Shown here piece by piece: positions 29,817-43,641 of a DNA stretch of 64,000 bases. Both the position numbers and the translations under genes were made by a program. Where the stretch lies: positions 1 to 64,000 of the forward strand of contig VCJN01002289.1 of the NCBI GenBank assembly GCA_006384855.1, read 5' to 3'. Numbering within the stretch: the first letter of the stretch is position 1; each line of letters begins with the position of its first letter. The notes below the pieces were generated by a model, which made no database searches, was not told the origin of the DNA, and saw only the letters and a program-made list of their open reading frames with translations. This DNA is from Tetraselmis striata (taxonomy: Eukaryota; Chlorophyta; Chlorodendrophyceae; Chlorodendrales; Chlorodendraceae).

Positions 29817-31775
29817 AAGACGAACCTGCCCTACATGCGCTAGCAGAGGCCAGCAGTACACAGAGGCTTACCCGATGAACAATCGCGACAAAGTATGTGA
29901 TTATTGTAACAGGTTGTATGCAAGCGAAATTTGTTGTGGCTTAACTAATGATATGGGTGCGTATAGGCGGTGCGCGCCGTGGCTTCCGGCGTATAGGTAT
30001 CATCAGTGGTTTCGGAGCAGTACGACGGGGTGCCAACCCGGTAATAGTACAAGATCAACACAAAGGCAAATACGAGCCTGCCATACCTGCCTTCATGAGA
30101 GGTCGGATCTAGATAGAATAACTACTTCCTATAGCGAATGTTGGTCTTATACTACCGGTCATTGCATGCAAGGTAGCCAATAATCTGACGCACACAAATT
30201 TTTAGGGTTTTAGGGTTGTAGGGTTTCTTGTAGGTGCGTCAGCACCCGTAGTGTCGGTGGCCATATGTATGCATAACAGGTAGCAGCAGTGGTTTCGGAG
30301 CAGCAGTACTGGTGCCGACGTGATAATCGGCGGGTAATATAAGACCACAGCAAACAAAAACCTGCCGCCCTGCCCTGCCCTGCCCTGCCTGCATGGTTCA
30401 ATTATTCTCCAAAAAAACTATATTGCGAATGTTCTCATTATATACAGGTTGCATGCGAAGCCCAATTTTCGGCTCAGGATAAATACTATATTACATGTGC
30501 CTCAGCATTCGTAAATGTCAATGGCTATCTATTATGCATAGGTAGCAGCAGTGGTTTCGGAGCAGTAGGACGGGTGCCGACACGGTAATCGACGGCTAAT
30601 GTAAGAACATAGAGAACAAGAACCTGCCTTGCCCTGCCTGCCAGCATGGGTCAATTATTCTAGACGGAACTATATAGCGGATGTTCTCATTAATATATAG
30701 ATTGCACGCGATGCTCAGATCGGGGCTCAGAATAAAGGTCATTATATGTGCCTCGGCATTCTTAAATGTCAATGACTATCCATATGCATAGGTAGCAGCA
30801 GTGGTTTTGGAGCAGTAGTACGGGTGCCGACACGGTTATCGATGGGTAATGTAAGAACACAGAGAACAAGAACCTGCCCTGCCATGCCCTGCCTGCATGG
30901 GTAAATTATTCTCCAAACGAAACTATATAGCGAATGTTCTCATTAATATATAGGTTGCACGCGAAGCCCAATTTTGAGCTCAGAATAGAGGTTATTATTT
31001 GTTTCTTAGCATTCGTAAAACGCAATGGCTATCTTTATTATGCATAGGTAGCAGCAGTGGTTTCGGAGCAGTAGTGCGGGTGACGACGCGCGTCGTACAT
31101 ACATACGGGTGCCAATGCGATACTAATGTAAGCACAAAAACAAGAGCACATCATTCAGCACAAGAACACTTAAAATAAACACATCGAATACGAACCTGGC
31201 TTGGCCTGGCCTGCCGGCAGCGGTCAATTTTAGACGAAACTATACAGCGAACGAATGTTCTTCATATAGGTTGCATGGAAGCCCGATTTGAGGCTCAGTA
31301 GAATATGGGCTCCATCTTATTACGGGTGCGACGAGACTCGTATATTTGTCAGTGGCTATCTACAATAAACATAGATAGCAGCAGTGGTTTCGGAGCAGTT
31401 GTATGGGTGCCGACGTGGCAATAGAAGAACACAGCAAATAAGAACCTTGCTGAGTGCTCTGCCCTGCCGTGCCCTGCCAGAGGTCAGCTCTGGACGATGA
31501 AAGTATAGCGAATGCTCTTCTTTCTTATTTACAGGTTGCGTGCAAGCCCAACTTGAGAATCCCTGCCCAACTTGAGAGCCCAACTTGAGAATCCCTGAAT
31601 AAGGATTCAGGGATTCTTATGGGCGGTGCGTCGGCACCCGTATGGGTATAGCGTCTATCGGTTGTTATTGGTGCGTCGGCACCGCGCGTACATGTCAGTG
31701 GCTACATACATAGGTAGCATCAGTGGTTTCGGAGCACTATGGGTGCCGATGACGCGAAAATACATCTTTCCACAA
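29817..31775 (+). repeat. Tandem array of the GTGCCGACGC repeat
   Basis: Seven diverged monomers in one orientation. The GTAGCAGCAGTGGTTTCGGA box recurs at about 29996, 30279, 30541, 30791, 31046, 31373 and 31713, giving periods of about 283, 262, 250, 255, 327 and 340 bp. Each monomer contains, in order, GCATGCAAGCCCAATTT, GTGCGTCGGCACCCGTA, AATGGCTATC, the box above, ACGGGTGCCGACGC, CGAATAAGAACCTGCC with CCTGCCCTGCC, and ACGAAACTATAGCGAATGTT. GCGTCGGCACCCGT and ACGGGTGCCGACGC are inverse complements, so each unit can fold. No open reading frame is conserved between monomers. Confidence 0.9.
30198..30228 (+). repeat. Short interstitial telomere-like repeat
   Basis: TTTTTAGGGTTTTAGGG followed by TTGTAGGGTTT, two to three TTTTAGGG-like units. 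TTTTAGGG is the Chlamydomonas-type telomere repeat. It sits inside the tandem array. Confidence 0.6.
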
Positions 31776-33154
31776 AAGTTCGGGTTCGGGGCGTCCAATC
31801 AACATGCATAAGAGTGGCTGCATCGAGGCTGTTAGTAGTACACGCGTGCGTGCATGTTGTTATGGTAGTACCGCCGGGAAGAAATGCTGTGATGGCGCGC
31901 TAGGCCCGATGTTGCCGCGTGGTAGCCGTTCCCATCAGCATTTACACCTAGGCAAAAGCAGAGCGAGTGTCGCTACTAGCGCTTCCTCACAACCACACGT
32001 TACACCATCCATGCGCATGTATAGTTATGGGACAAAACTGACCCCTTCTAATACCACACCAGCACTCTTGGTATGACAACTATCCACCATGCGTGTAGGG
32101 CATTAAAACCAGCTTAATCAGGGTATGGGAGAAGCCCTACGTACGGATTCCGCTACCTTACAAGCAGAACCCCGGAAAAATGTTGTTGTGATCGTCGGAA
32201 GCGCGCGCGTATGAGAAGTTCTCGCGGCCTCCTCCTCGTAGAGCGGAGCTTTCCTATATCAGTGCATGTTTACATACCCATCGGACATCACCGCGAGGCG
32301 AGTGGCAGTGGAATGGCGTGCAGCGCAATGCATTGATGCTATAGTGGAAATGTTGATATAAATAGGGGCCGAAGGCGGGCGTGGCCCCCGTGCGCATCAC
32401 TCAAGGGGGGCATATGCCAAATACGAGTGGTCCGTGTGCAAGCGCTCCCAGCACACTGTCACGCCACCGGGTCTTGGGTATTGAGACGCACGTGCCGTCG
32501 GTAAAGTTTCACACGCATGATGTGGCCACATGTTACGTTGAATGTCTCGTTTCGAGGTATAATTTTCACGTTTGTAGCCCGAAACGTGCCTTACCGTGCT
32601 TGGACGCCCGCAAAAGGATGCTTGTGTATGGGTTACCCGTCGCGAAGAATTCAAGGAGATTCATCTCGGAATTTTGCTGTGATGAGCAATCCCTGCAACG
32701 CTACGAATATCCGCGTGTCTTGTTAGGGTGCTCGACGAGGGCGACACTGCACTTGCGATGGTAACAGCTCACACCGAGCAGAGGCTTGCGCTTACATGGC
32801 CGCACCGCGCCCGACAACGTCCTAGCCCCTTTGCTAACATGTTTCCTCAACCATACAAGGCCAATCCCACCATGCCATCCATAGTCCATGCATGCGCGGT
32901 GGCACGTGTCAGTGGTGGACTAGCTCTAGTGTTGTTAGGGTACTTGATACGCACCATGTGGCGCCATGACTACTCGTCGTGTGACGCAGTTGTTAGGGTG
33001 ATAGGATTTGGTAACCCCTATGATGATGAATGCTGATTGTAGATGTGCATTATTCTAGGGTTTCAGGTCCTGAGCCATATATTCATTTGCCCATCTATGC
33101 GGAAACTCAGATTTTGGGGAGAAAGGGTCCTGGGACTTATGCGGAGGGGTGTAT
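31776..33154. other. Gene-poor stretch, no supported gene
   Basis: The longest open frame (32381-32764) has no recognisable domain and no splice or codon signature like the host genes. No repeat copy was recognised. Confidence 0.4.
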
Positions 33155-33330
33155 AAGAACTACACAGCGAATGTTAAGAACCTGCCCTGCCCTGGCCTGC
33201 CTGCCAGAGGTCAGTTCTAGATGAAGCTACAGCGAATGTTCTTGTTACAGGTTGCATGCAAATGCAATTAATGCAAGATTTGTTGTATACTAAGGGTTCT
33301 TGCAGGTGCGTCGGCACGCGTATACACAGG
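33155..33330 (+). repeat. Dispersed GTGCCGACGC repeat, isolated partial monomer
   Basis: Holds GCGAATGTTAAGAACCTGCC, the CCTGCCTGCCAGAGGTCA block, ACAGCGAATGTTCTTG, GGTTGCATGCAAATG and GGTGCGTCGGCACGCGTA, in the same orientation as the array. Confidence 0.75.
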
Positions 33331-34374
33331 CAGCCATGCATAACATCACAATATGGGTTTGTGAAGGTGCATGACTGCTGGCCCAATGGTGACACACCGC
33401 TGAGCATTAGCATTGTGTCGTCAATGGTGGGGCAAGGAGTAGCAACACTCTACGCGTCGGTTGCATGCTGTGCCATGCTGTGCACATCCCAGTCAGGGTA
33501 CGCTACGGGCGGCTTTGTGTGACTGTGATGGACGATGGGGCGGTACATGCAGTCCGTGCAGTGGGTGACATTGTTTCCTGCTGCGCTCCCTGGACGAGAC
33601 GTCGCTGACAGTATGATACTGTTGCTTTACAACGGCGCCCATGCAGCCACTACTATTGTACTACCACCTCGGCATTGCCAATAACGTTGGTCCACAGAAT
33701 AGCTGTGTCCACTGCTGCGCCGCCGGCGACAGCGAACATCTCCACCGTGGCCCCGCACGCCGCTGGCGAAAACAGGGCGCTCACACAGACTTCCGCCACC
33801 TGCACGAAGATATTTGGTAAGGCTGCGAAAGCATATTTAGCTCTGAGCTATCGGTGGCGGGGATCGTGTGAGCGGTGAAATGGGCATGTGAGACGTCAAG
33901 CCCATTGTAACCAAGCTTTGGGTTCGCTATACCTCATATACCTTATATACGATATACTTTGGGTTCGATACACTACGGTTTGGGAACCCCCCCTTATGAA
34001 GGGCAGGGCAATAAAACATGTATTTATCTGGAGCTCTATCAGAACAAAACAGGAAAGTATCACGAAATCTTCAATATAACTCGATGGTGCGAAAGTGCGA
34101 AACCTTTCATCATATTTGCAACCTGCGAACCTATTTGAATGTTTCCGGGCATAACATTTGGCGATCGCAATTTAGATAGTTCGCTGCTCGGGAATGCCTC
34201 TGGTGCGAAGACGCTGTGACCAGCAAGGGCGAAAACCGCCGGCGGGGTGGATGCCGCACACTTGCCTGTGACCGCGTGACTGCGCAGAGGCTACCGCCGC
34301 GGGAGCTGCCGGCGGCCAATGGCGATGAGCAGCGCGCAGCATCCTGCTCGCTCCGCCGCTGATCGGTGGGGTTG
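33331..34374. other. Stretch with no certain gene
   Basis: May hold the missing C-terminal exon of the Rossmann protein on the minus strand. GC-rich patches at 33705-33805 and 34200-34370 have coding-like composition, but no exon could be defined. TATACCTTATATACGATATA-like AT repeats lie at 33930-33960. Confidence 0.3.
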
Positions 34375-37230
34375 ACGGCCAGTCCGGAAGTGGACGTGAT
34401 GGTGTCTTCCGGGGCTAAGCGCAGCGCCCCCTGCGGGACTGCCATGCGGAATGCCAATAGCAGCACGTCAATACCCCACGTGAGAAAGTGTCGGGAGGAC
34501 TATCTCACATCCGCGAGTTTCAAACTATTTTATGACTTCTGCGTTATCGCCCGTTTTTGATGTCATTTTTGCACGTCGCTGGCGTTTTTGGCTGTGATCA
34601 GGTTATTTGGTACCACATCGGGATGGATCGGAGACGACGGCTCCTCACATGTTTCTTCTAAAGAAGGTGCCCGTGGTCAAATGCACCTACTTAGGTAGTA
34701 CGCGGCTTGAGAAGTGCCAAATGATCACATGTCACATGTGACCTATTGCGGCTGCGTCAAACTGTTGGCCAAACCCAGATACATATTTTTGGAGCGGTTG
34801 ATGTCGTCCGTGACTCAGCGTGGGGGCAGTCGGGCCCTCTTGGGGTATTTACCATGCGCAGATGGGGTCGTAATTGTGAGGCGAATGAAACAGTTGCAAG
34901 CCCAGAGGACATATTGTAGGCGCTTTAATACCTGGTTGAGAATTTCAGTGGAGCGGGGCCACACGTGACCCCGCTTCAGCTTCAATAGACGTCATTGCGG
35001 CTGCGTACCTGCGGCGAACACGCCCGGCCGGACGATTGGTGGACGATGGCGCCAGCGGAGATGACAGCAGATGGTTCTCGCTGGCGCGTTTAGCTTCCAG
35101 CACACCTCCCAGCATGTTGAGCGCCCTGCGCGCAACCCACCACGCACCCATGTACTGCACCTTGTCAGCGCACCCACGCAGGCGGGTCATTGACTATGGA
35201 CATCTTCCGCGATAAGGAAACGGATTCGCTATCATCGTACTCGCTGGTTTTGGCGGGGCGGGTATACTCGGCGTAGGTAAACAGTCATCATGAAGATAGT
35301 GTTGGACTTAGTGCGTGCGCTATTGGGCTAAGGGTGCCGACGCAATTACAGGACCCCTCATCGTAAGCCTACGAGGCACTATAAGAACAAAAAGATTAAG
35401 AATGCGCTATGTCCCACTTATTGGTCCAATTTCAGAGCGCATAACGTTATCATTACGAGAATTAAGAACATTATTGGCTAGCACACCATTTTTGAGAGCC
35501 AAAAACTTGGGGGTATATGGTCATGTCGGCACCCATGAGCTTGCGCCTGCATGCAACCTACCAAAACAGTTGCTATGGATAGTTCCGCCGGCGATAGTTT
35601 CGTCTACATTCGACCTAGCTAGCAGGGCAGATTCTTGTTCGTATTATTTCTCCTAATATTTTAATCCCGCGTCCGCCAATGCACACGCGGTGCTCATAGC
35701 TGTAGGCAGGTCCCGCTACTACAGGAGCACCGGACCACTACAGATAGATTATTCGGGTTGCTCGTACACGGCGAATCAACCACGGGCCTTTACTAAGAGA
35801 AACGTTTATATATGAACAACGGTAATCAGAGGCACAATTACTCATTCGGAATTTCCTTGGGTGTACTTAGATTGACGCTAGTAATGTGAACAGGGAGAAT
35901 GCGGTCAGTGCACCTGTAGCTGGGGTCGTCCTGGGAGGCGTTGGTGAGCAGGGACGACACCAGCACGAACCGGGACACCCCCGCTTGCACTGCCGCGTCT
36001 ACGAGCTTGCAGATCTGCGCGGGCAGAATCACAGGTGTTTGGATCTCTCGTTGTGGATCCAAGCTTCGAAGAATCAATTTCACCGGGCGCCTGACACTGC
36101 AGGACCCCCTGCCCTCCATTTGCAGTTCATGCTTCATATACAACTTCGAAGCTTCCGGAGTGCCTCGCACGGACAATTTTGGACTTGGCCTTCAGAGGGC
36201 TGCACGCTATGCGTTGAATTCGTATGCGGGTTCGTGCAGCCGGGCCGCTAGACAGCTGGCATCTGTAGTTGAAAAGCTGGCAGGAATAGAGTTGTGACAA
36301 AATATCAAATCTCACAACTCTATTCCTTGGAGTTGGCTTGGTGATGATTAGAGGTTGATGAATCGGATAAGATTGTGTGAGCAGACCTGGGAGAGTCAAA
36401 ATGAGGAGAATTCTTCAATCGCCTCAGTGCCCTGAGAATCCGCCTTTGTGCGACCTATTGTCCATTGATTACGCGTAATTTGATCAGGCGTAATATCTTG
36501 ATAGAACGCGCGTACCACTGGCTGACTCAGTGACTGGCTGACTGTCAATCACAGATATCAATCACATGTGTTGGCAGGGCCCATGACCGCCCCCCTTGCG
36601 CTGCAGCCATGCCCATGGCTGGGCAAAACATCAGCAAGTGCACGGCTCACATGGCTGCCCAGACGGTAAGGCCACGCACCCCAAAGTTGTCGATCTCCTG
36701 CGCCAGCCTCCTGTCGTCCTGGGGGATGTAGGTGGGACGGAACCCGACGCAGCAGACCACCGCATCGGCGCCGTGAAGGGCCGCAACAAGCTCGTCCATG
36801 CTCCTGAACAGTTGCAGAAGCAAAGAACCGCGTTTTACTCCTCTACTCTGCAGTCGTGGCATCTGCAGCTTCATGTAATCTACGCGTGTGTTTGGGTGGG
36901 TGGGTGGTACATCTACTGTTGGAGACTTCGACGCCAGACAGAGCATACGGAAAAGGCAACATACGAGAAGACTGTAAAACGGTAAATAAAACAGGGCAAA
37001 ATGTGTGCTTTGATACCTGGGCATTACCCGGTCACGTCAAGCTTTATTGGAGTAACGCCTGGCTGGTTTTGGTTCTTCGCTGTTGGGGTGTTCCGCACAC
37101 CGGCCCGCACACCCACGCCGCGGTCCACAAGTTGCCGCACCACCTCTTGCCCCGTGCGGCCATCGGCCCCTGCCACGACCACAGTGCGAGGCGAGCTGCT
37201 GCAGGCGCGTATTCCCATGATCGGTTCCAT
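34375..37230 (-). CDS. NmrA-like NAD(P)-binding Rossmann protein, At2g34460 type
   Basis: Minus-strand exons: 37230-37028, 36803-36680, 36014-35914, 35125-35009 and from 34430 downward; the 3' end is unresolved. The protein opens with a dinucleotide-binding fold (VVVAGADGRTGQEVV, then VGVRAGVRN, LDVTG). It continues ADAVVCCVGFRP, EIDNFG, ICKLVDAAVQAGVSRFVLVS, ALNMLGGVLEAKRASENHL, IVRPGVFAAG and GALRLAPEDTI. The same blocks occur in this order in the plastid protein At2g34460 of plants and algae, an atypical short-chain dehydrogenase with unproven substrate. All exon junctions agree in phase, but exon 4 contains a one-base frame shift between ENHLL and IVRPG. An upstream open stretch (37489-37250, with FLRAFSVAPLLVPVPASSAAS) may encode a transit peptide through another exon. 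Introns hold a repeat monomer. Confidence 0.75.
35325..35660 (-). repeat. Dispersed GTGCCGACGC repeat in an intron of the Rossmann gene
   Basis: GGGTGCCGACGCAATTA at the left, CATGTCGGCACCCATGAGC in the middle, then CTGCATGCAACCTACC and AGTTTCGTCTACATTCGACC. The orientation is mostly reverse to the array, with two units or one rearranged unit. Confidence 0.65.
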
Positions 37231-38866
37231 ATGCGTTGGCGATTCCCGCCTCGCCCGGGACTAAAGTCGAAGCAGCGGACGACGCTGGCACCGGCACAAG
37301 CAATGGCGCCACGCTGAATGCGCGGAGAAATTGCGCAAGCGCCTCCTTCCGAGTGATGGGCCGACTGCAACAGGCAGCGGCCTCTCTGTCCTTAATCTGT
37401 GGCCTATGCTTGGCAACCATAGTGTGGCCGCCAGAGCCTGAGCACCACAACACCATCAGGCCCATCACGACCGCGCAATCCATCCACACTCAGAAAGGAT
37501 TACTGTCGGGCAGTATCGCGAGACAGGCGCCACCAATTCAGCCGCCGGCATGCAGGGTCGGACGTGTCCATAATAGCACTGTCGGCCCCGTTGCGTTTGG
37601 ATTTGGCCTCGAGCGCCTCGGCCCCGTCAAGCCGAGCTCTGGCACTACCTTACTGGTAAAACCACGGCATTTATTGTTCAAAACAAAACGCCAACTCCGC
37701 ACAGCATTGAGTGCGGATATGTTGGTTTTCGCTGGGGGGGATTTGGGGCTGGGCTGACGTTACCTGATGCCCCCAAGATCAGACTCGAACTGCCATGGTG
37801 CTCGGTAATTGGTATCAGGGGCGACGAGTGTTGGTCGCCTGAGACCGCCAGCCGGATTGGCATGGTTATCTGGAATCGCCCACCGAATGTGTAGTCAGTT
37901 CAACCGGCGTGTTCGCGCCGGCGTCTACTTGCCTACCTATGCGTGTAACCAGTGGTAAACTATCCCGCAGCAGCAGCGCTCAGTAGAGTGAATAGTTGTG
38001 GTTTGAGGGACCACGACGAAATCTCCTCCCGCGGCCTGTTCATGTCGTAAAAGGCAGTCGCTGCAATTGTGTCGGGGTCAGCAGCTTTGTCTATGAACTT
38101 TTTGGTTACAGGGAGAGCGTCCGGAGAATGCACGCAAAGTACTGGGGGAGGAAAAAGCCTACATTTAAGCAGAACCCTCAGAGCAGCTTTGTCCGTCGTG
38201 GTTTTCCATGGCAAGGGATGGACGATCATGGGGTCGTAACCAAAAAGTACCAATCATGGGGTCGTGCAAATGAATGCTGGTACCGTGCCACTGTCCCTGC
38301 ACTGTCGTACTAGTACCGGTCCTACCGGCATAAATACAAATCATTCCGCTCGGATAATATGGATTGTGTTTCACACTGCGAAGGGTATTGGATTACATCA
38401 GTCTCATTTGGCTTCTATCCTTTAAGAAGCATGTATGTATGACCCCAATATCTGGGCAATACCCGTGACAGATCAGCGCGCCGCGCGCATTTGATGACGT
38501 CAGCACTTGCCCTCCCCAGCTGCGCGTATCAACAGATGCGCAAAGAATCTTTAGAAGGCCTAATTAGGACTTATCTGCCGCCACTCAGGCATCTCGCGTT
38601 TACGAGGCAAATCGCCATCCCCTTGCACCGTTGGGCCGTTCGCCAGCCGGGCAGCCGGTCGCGGGGTGGAGCAGCAATTCCACTGATGCGTTGATGCAGG
38701 TTGCTGTCATGCTGACACCCATCGACAGCCTTGACGCATTGCGAGCGAGTTTGGCGCTTCACACAAACGCTTCCTCCTCCTCCTTCGCCCAGCCTCGGCG
38801 GCTTTAGCCCTGCCTCGCTGTCCAGGTTTCTCCGCCGCGCGGCGAAACATCTGCTGCTCGACCAGA
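37231..38866. other. Divergent region between Rossmann and GGPP synthase genes
   Basis: Probably contains a 5' exon of the Rossmann gene (37250-37489, minus). From 37500 to 38700 there is mixed DNA with no supported gene; a minus-strand frame at 37960-38253 has no recognisable domain. CACTGATGCG/CAACGCAT-type sequence lies close to the GGPP synthase start, with no clear promoter motif. Confidence 0.35.
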
Positions 38867-41020
<2,154 letters not shown>

Positions 41021-41039
41021 GAGCTGGAATAACGCCCAG

Positions 41040-41061
41040 CCCCCCCCCCCCCCCCCCCCCC
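41040..41061. repeat. Poly-C run in the GGPP synthase 3' UTR
   Basis: 22 consecutive C beginning 20 nt after the stop codon and ending before the candidate TGTAA. Confidence 0.95.
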
Positions 41062-41073
41062 GCCCCTCCCGGA

Positions 41074-41078
41074 TGTAA
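41074..41078 (+). terminator. Candidate TGTAA polyadenylation signal of GGPP synthase
   Basis: TGTAA 54 nt after the stop codon, just behind the poly-C run. If used, the run is transcribed and retained in the mRNA. Confidence 0.4.
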
Positions 41079-43542
41079 GTAAGGTATCTCTGTCCCAAGA
41101 TGCACAATACTACTGGATGTTGAAAGATAGCCAGCAGCGTGGCACAATACCAAAACTTGCGTATGGTCCAAATTACACAACAATACGTATCATACTGAGT
41201 TTTATACATGCTTCGCCCAGATGAACCGGACTCTGTTATACACTGAACATTGCAGTCCCACGGTAGCCGCTTGGCCATCGATTGTCCACCGTGCCGATGC
41301 TCAGCGAGCAGACGACGCCATCGGCGGATGACCACAACCTTTGAGGTGCAAAATGGCGTCTCGGCGACAATAATCATTCCGGGCCGGCGCCGCCTCGCCC
41401 GCTGCGCGTTTGAATTTAGAGAACGCAGGAGATGTGCCCGCCTCAGACAAGCCCCAGTTGATGATTGGTGGTAACGTCAAAGGCTGTGTAGTTGGCATGG
41501 CCGGTGGCTCCATGCGCAGCCCCCTGATCAAATTAAAAAGACAGCCCTGATTATTTCAATCTTTCGCTCGTGCACCGAAGCCCTGGATATGGCGACTACT
41601 GTTTGTTTGGCAGATAGATTGGGCCTGTATATTAAAAACAACTGAAGCAGAGAAAGGGGAAACCCAGAGCTCAACACTCGGCGATGTCAATACTGAATGC
41701 GAGGCCATTCTATCCATGTACGCGACTTCAGGAACCGGCTATGTACTGTACAATTAAATATACAGTCGTGCGGCCAAAATAATGAATTGTTCTGCACCTT
41801 TGTGTTGTAATGTTCGTGCTATAATGTGAATATTTCTTTCTTTATATGTTAGTTTTTCCTCTTCTCCGGGGGGCGTGGGTTGGGGGGGGGGGGGGGGGGA
41901 GAAGGGGGGTGAAAACGTCACTTATCCGTACAGACTGTAGATTCAATTGCGTTTGTGTTTGCACATTAATTGCTACTAAATCTTCCTTAAATACTCATAA
42001 TGTTCATCGCGCGTCAAATTGACGAATACTCGCAATACTTCATCCCCCCCCCCCCCCCCCCCCCCCGAAGTGCACCGAGCCTATTTCTTCGTTTTAACAG
42101 TTTTTCCCTCTTTGCAGGGGGGGGGGGAGGGGGGGGGGGGGGGGGTCATAAACGTTATGTATCAGCAGACCGTTCGGTTTTGGTCGGTATGCTGCGCATC
42201 AGCGGCGACCATCTGACCTAAATAGTTATAACAACAAGAGTATGCCCAGAGCCCGACCGCGTGGCGCTGGAACAGCAGAGGCTCCGACGAAAACAAGAAG
42301 ACGAAAAAGCTTCCTCTCTACTCCCCACATCAATCACGCACCACACGCAAGGCGGAGAGGGCCCATTCTGACTGCGGAACCTTTATACCCACCGTTCTCC
42401 CGTGAACTACGCCAAGCCAACACCCCAATTGGGTAGGTAAACCCTAAACCCCACCGCCCTCTAAGAAAACAAGGAAATTGAGATTGGCGACAACGTGACA
42501 GTGTGCTGCTCTCCTCCGTTCAGGCCGGGTTGTTGTTAGGTGTCTCTGGTTGGCTGTTACTGTTGGTACTGTTAGGGTGGTACTGTTAGGTTGTTAGAGT
42601 GTCTCTAACAAGGCACTCTGGGAAACACTTGATGTGGTATTACAGCTCAAGCCACCGGCCATTCTCGTTCGTTTCCAAGCCCCACCCCCTTCCTGCCGCC
42701 TTGGGCTGCCCGCCAATCCCGCTTAGCAATGGCACCGCGGCGTGTCTCCGTCCCCGCGCGCCGCCATCCTAGAGCTCAAGGCGGCCACTGGTGTTTTCGG
42801 CCACTCAAGCGCAACTTCGGCCCGCTCCTCCGGCGCGCCCTCTCATGAGTACATCGGTAACATTGGCGCTGCGGTTTCTCGAAATTGCACCTAGAATGAG
42901 GCCAGCAGTAGTAGCCGTTTCCGTGTCATTTGGCTCACCGACCCTGCTGAGTGAGCTGCGCCGCTTGGGCGTTTAGTCATTCAGATGACAACCACGCATC
43001 AGGGTGTTGTAACACCCCCAGCGTGCCGCACGCGAGGGGAGGCAATCTAGGATTCTTCTCATGACGGCCACTGGATTCCGGTACTTGTTGAAAGGGCCCC
43101 CTTTGTGGAGTAACTGCAGCCGTGCCGACGCAGGCGCGTGGATGAAGTTGGCAAAATAACGGTCCGAGTCTTTGGAATCGGGCTTGATGAAACCGGCGGG
43201 TGCCGAATCGCCGAGCTTGTCGCGCCAGCAGAACCGGATGTGCTCTCCTTGGTGGATGCACCCGCGAGCGGGCTTCCGACAAGGATGCTGCCAGCCCCCA
43301 TCCCCACCGGGTCGGGTCCAGTGCTGGGTACATCACTGGGATTGTCGCCTCCACACGATCCAAGCCCGGAAGCACGCGGTTCACCGGGGGCCGGGGGCTT
43401 AGAGTTGGGGGTGGATGTAACCCACCACCGGCAGGCAGCAGAGATGCGAGTGCGCATCTGCCCGTTGCGACAAAAAGTTTGTAGTGGTGCCTCGTCCTGG
43501 TGGATGCGGCCGTGCTGAGCCCGTGATGCTGGGCGACTCCTG
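41079..43542. other. Gene-poor stretch with poly-G/C runs
   Basis: Poly-G or poly-C runs lie at 41882-41899, 42044-42066 and 42117-42145 (the last broken by one A). ACTGTTAGG-type short repeats lie at 42535-42620 and an AAACCCTAAACCCC telomere-like stretch at 42438-42451. A GC-rich block at 42960-43540 may be decayed retroelement sequence upstream of the recombinase fragment. No host gene could be defined. Confidence 0.4.
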
Positions 43543-43641
43543 AGCTCGCACAGACTCCGCAAGGGTGCGGCCTCTGCCGCGAACGCCGTCGGTGTCCCGC
43601 TGTCCCACATCCGCCACAACGGCGGGTGGGCACGCAACTGA
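43543..43641 (+). pseudogene. Fragment of a second DIRS-type tyrosine recombinase
   Basis: A short frame reads SSHRLRKGAASAANAVGV, then PLSHIRHNGGWARN. This matches the His-x-x-Arg block of the intact recombinase at 19.4 kb (HSLRKGAASAASCVGVPL..IKHMGDW) but is clearly diverged. A stop codon precedes it and another ends it; the Arg and Tyr blocks are absent. It is a relic of a different element of the same order. Confidence 0.75.

Noticed and set aside
29817-31775. CRISPR array
   Set aside because: Repeat units are 250-340 bp, diverged and without unique spacers of constant length; the sequence is eukaryotic.
29817-31775. Centromere satellite
   Set aside because: Only seven diverged units, and monomers are also scattered inside introns; a centromeric role cannot be argued from this.
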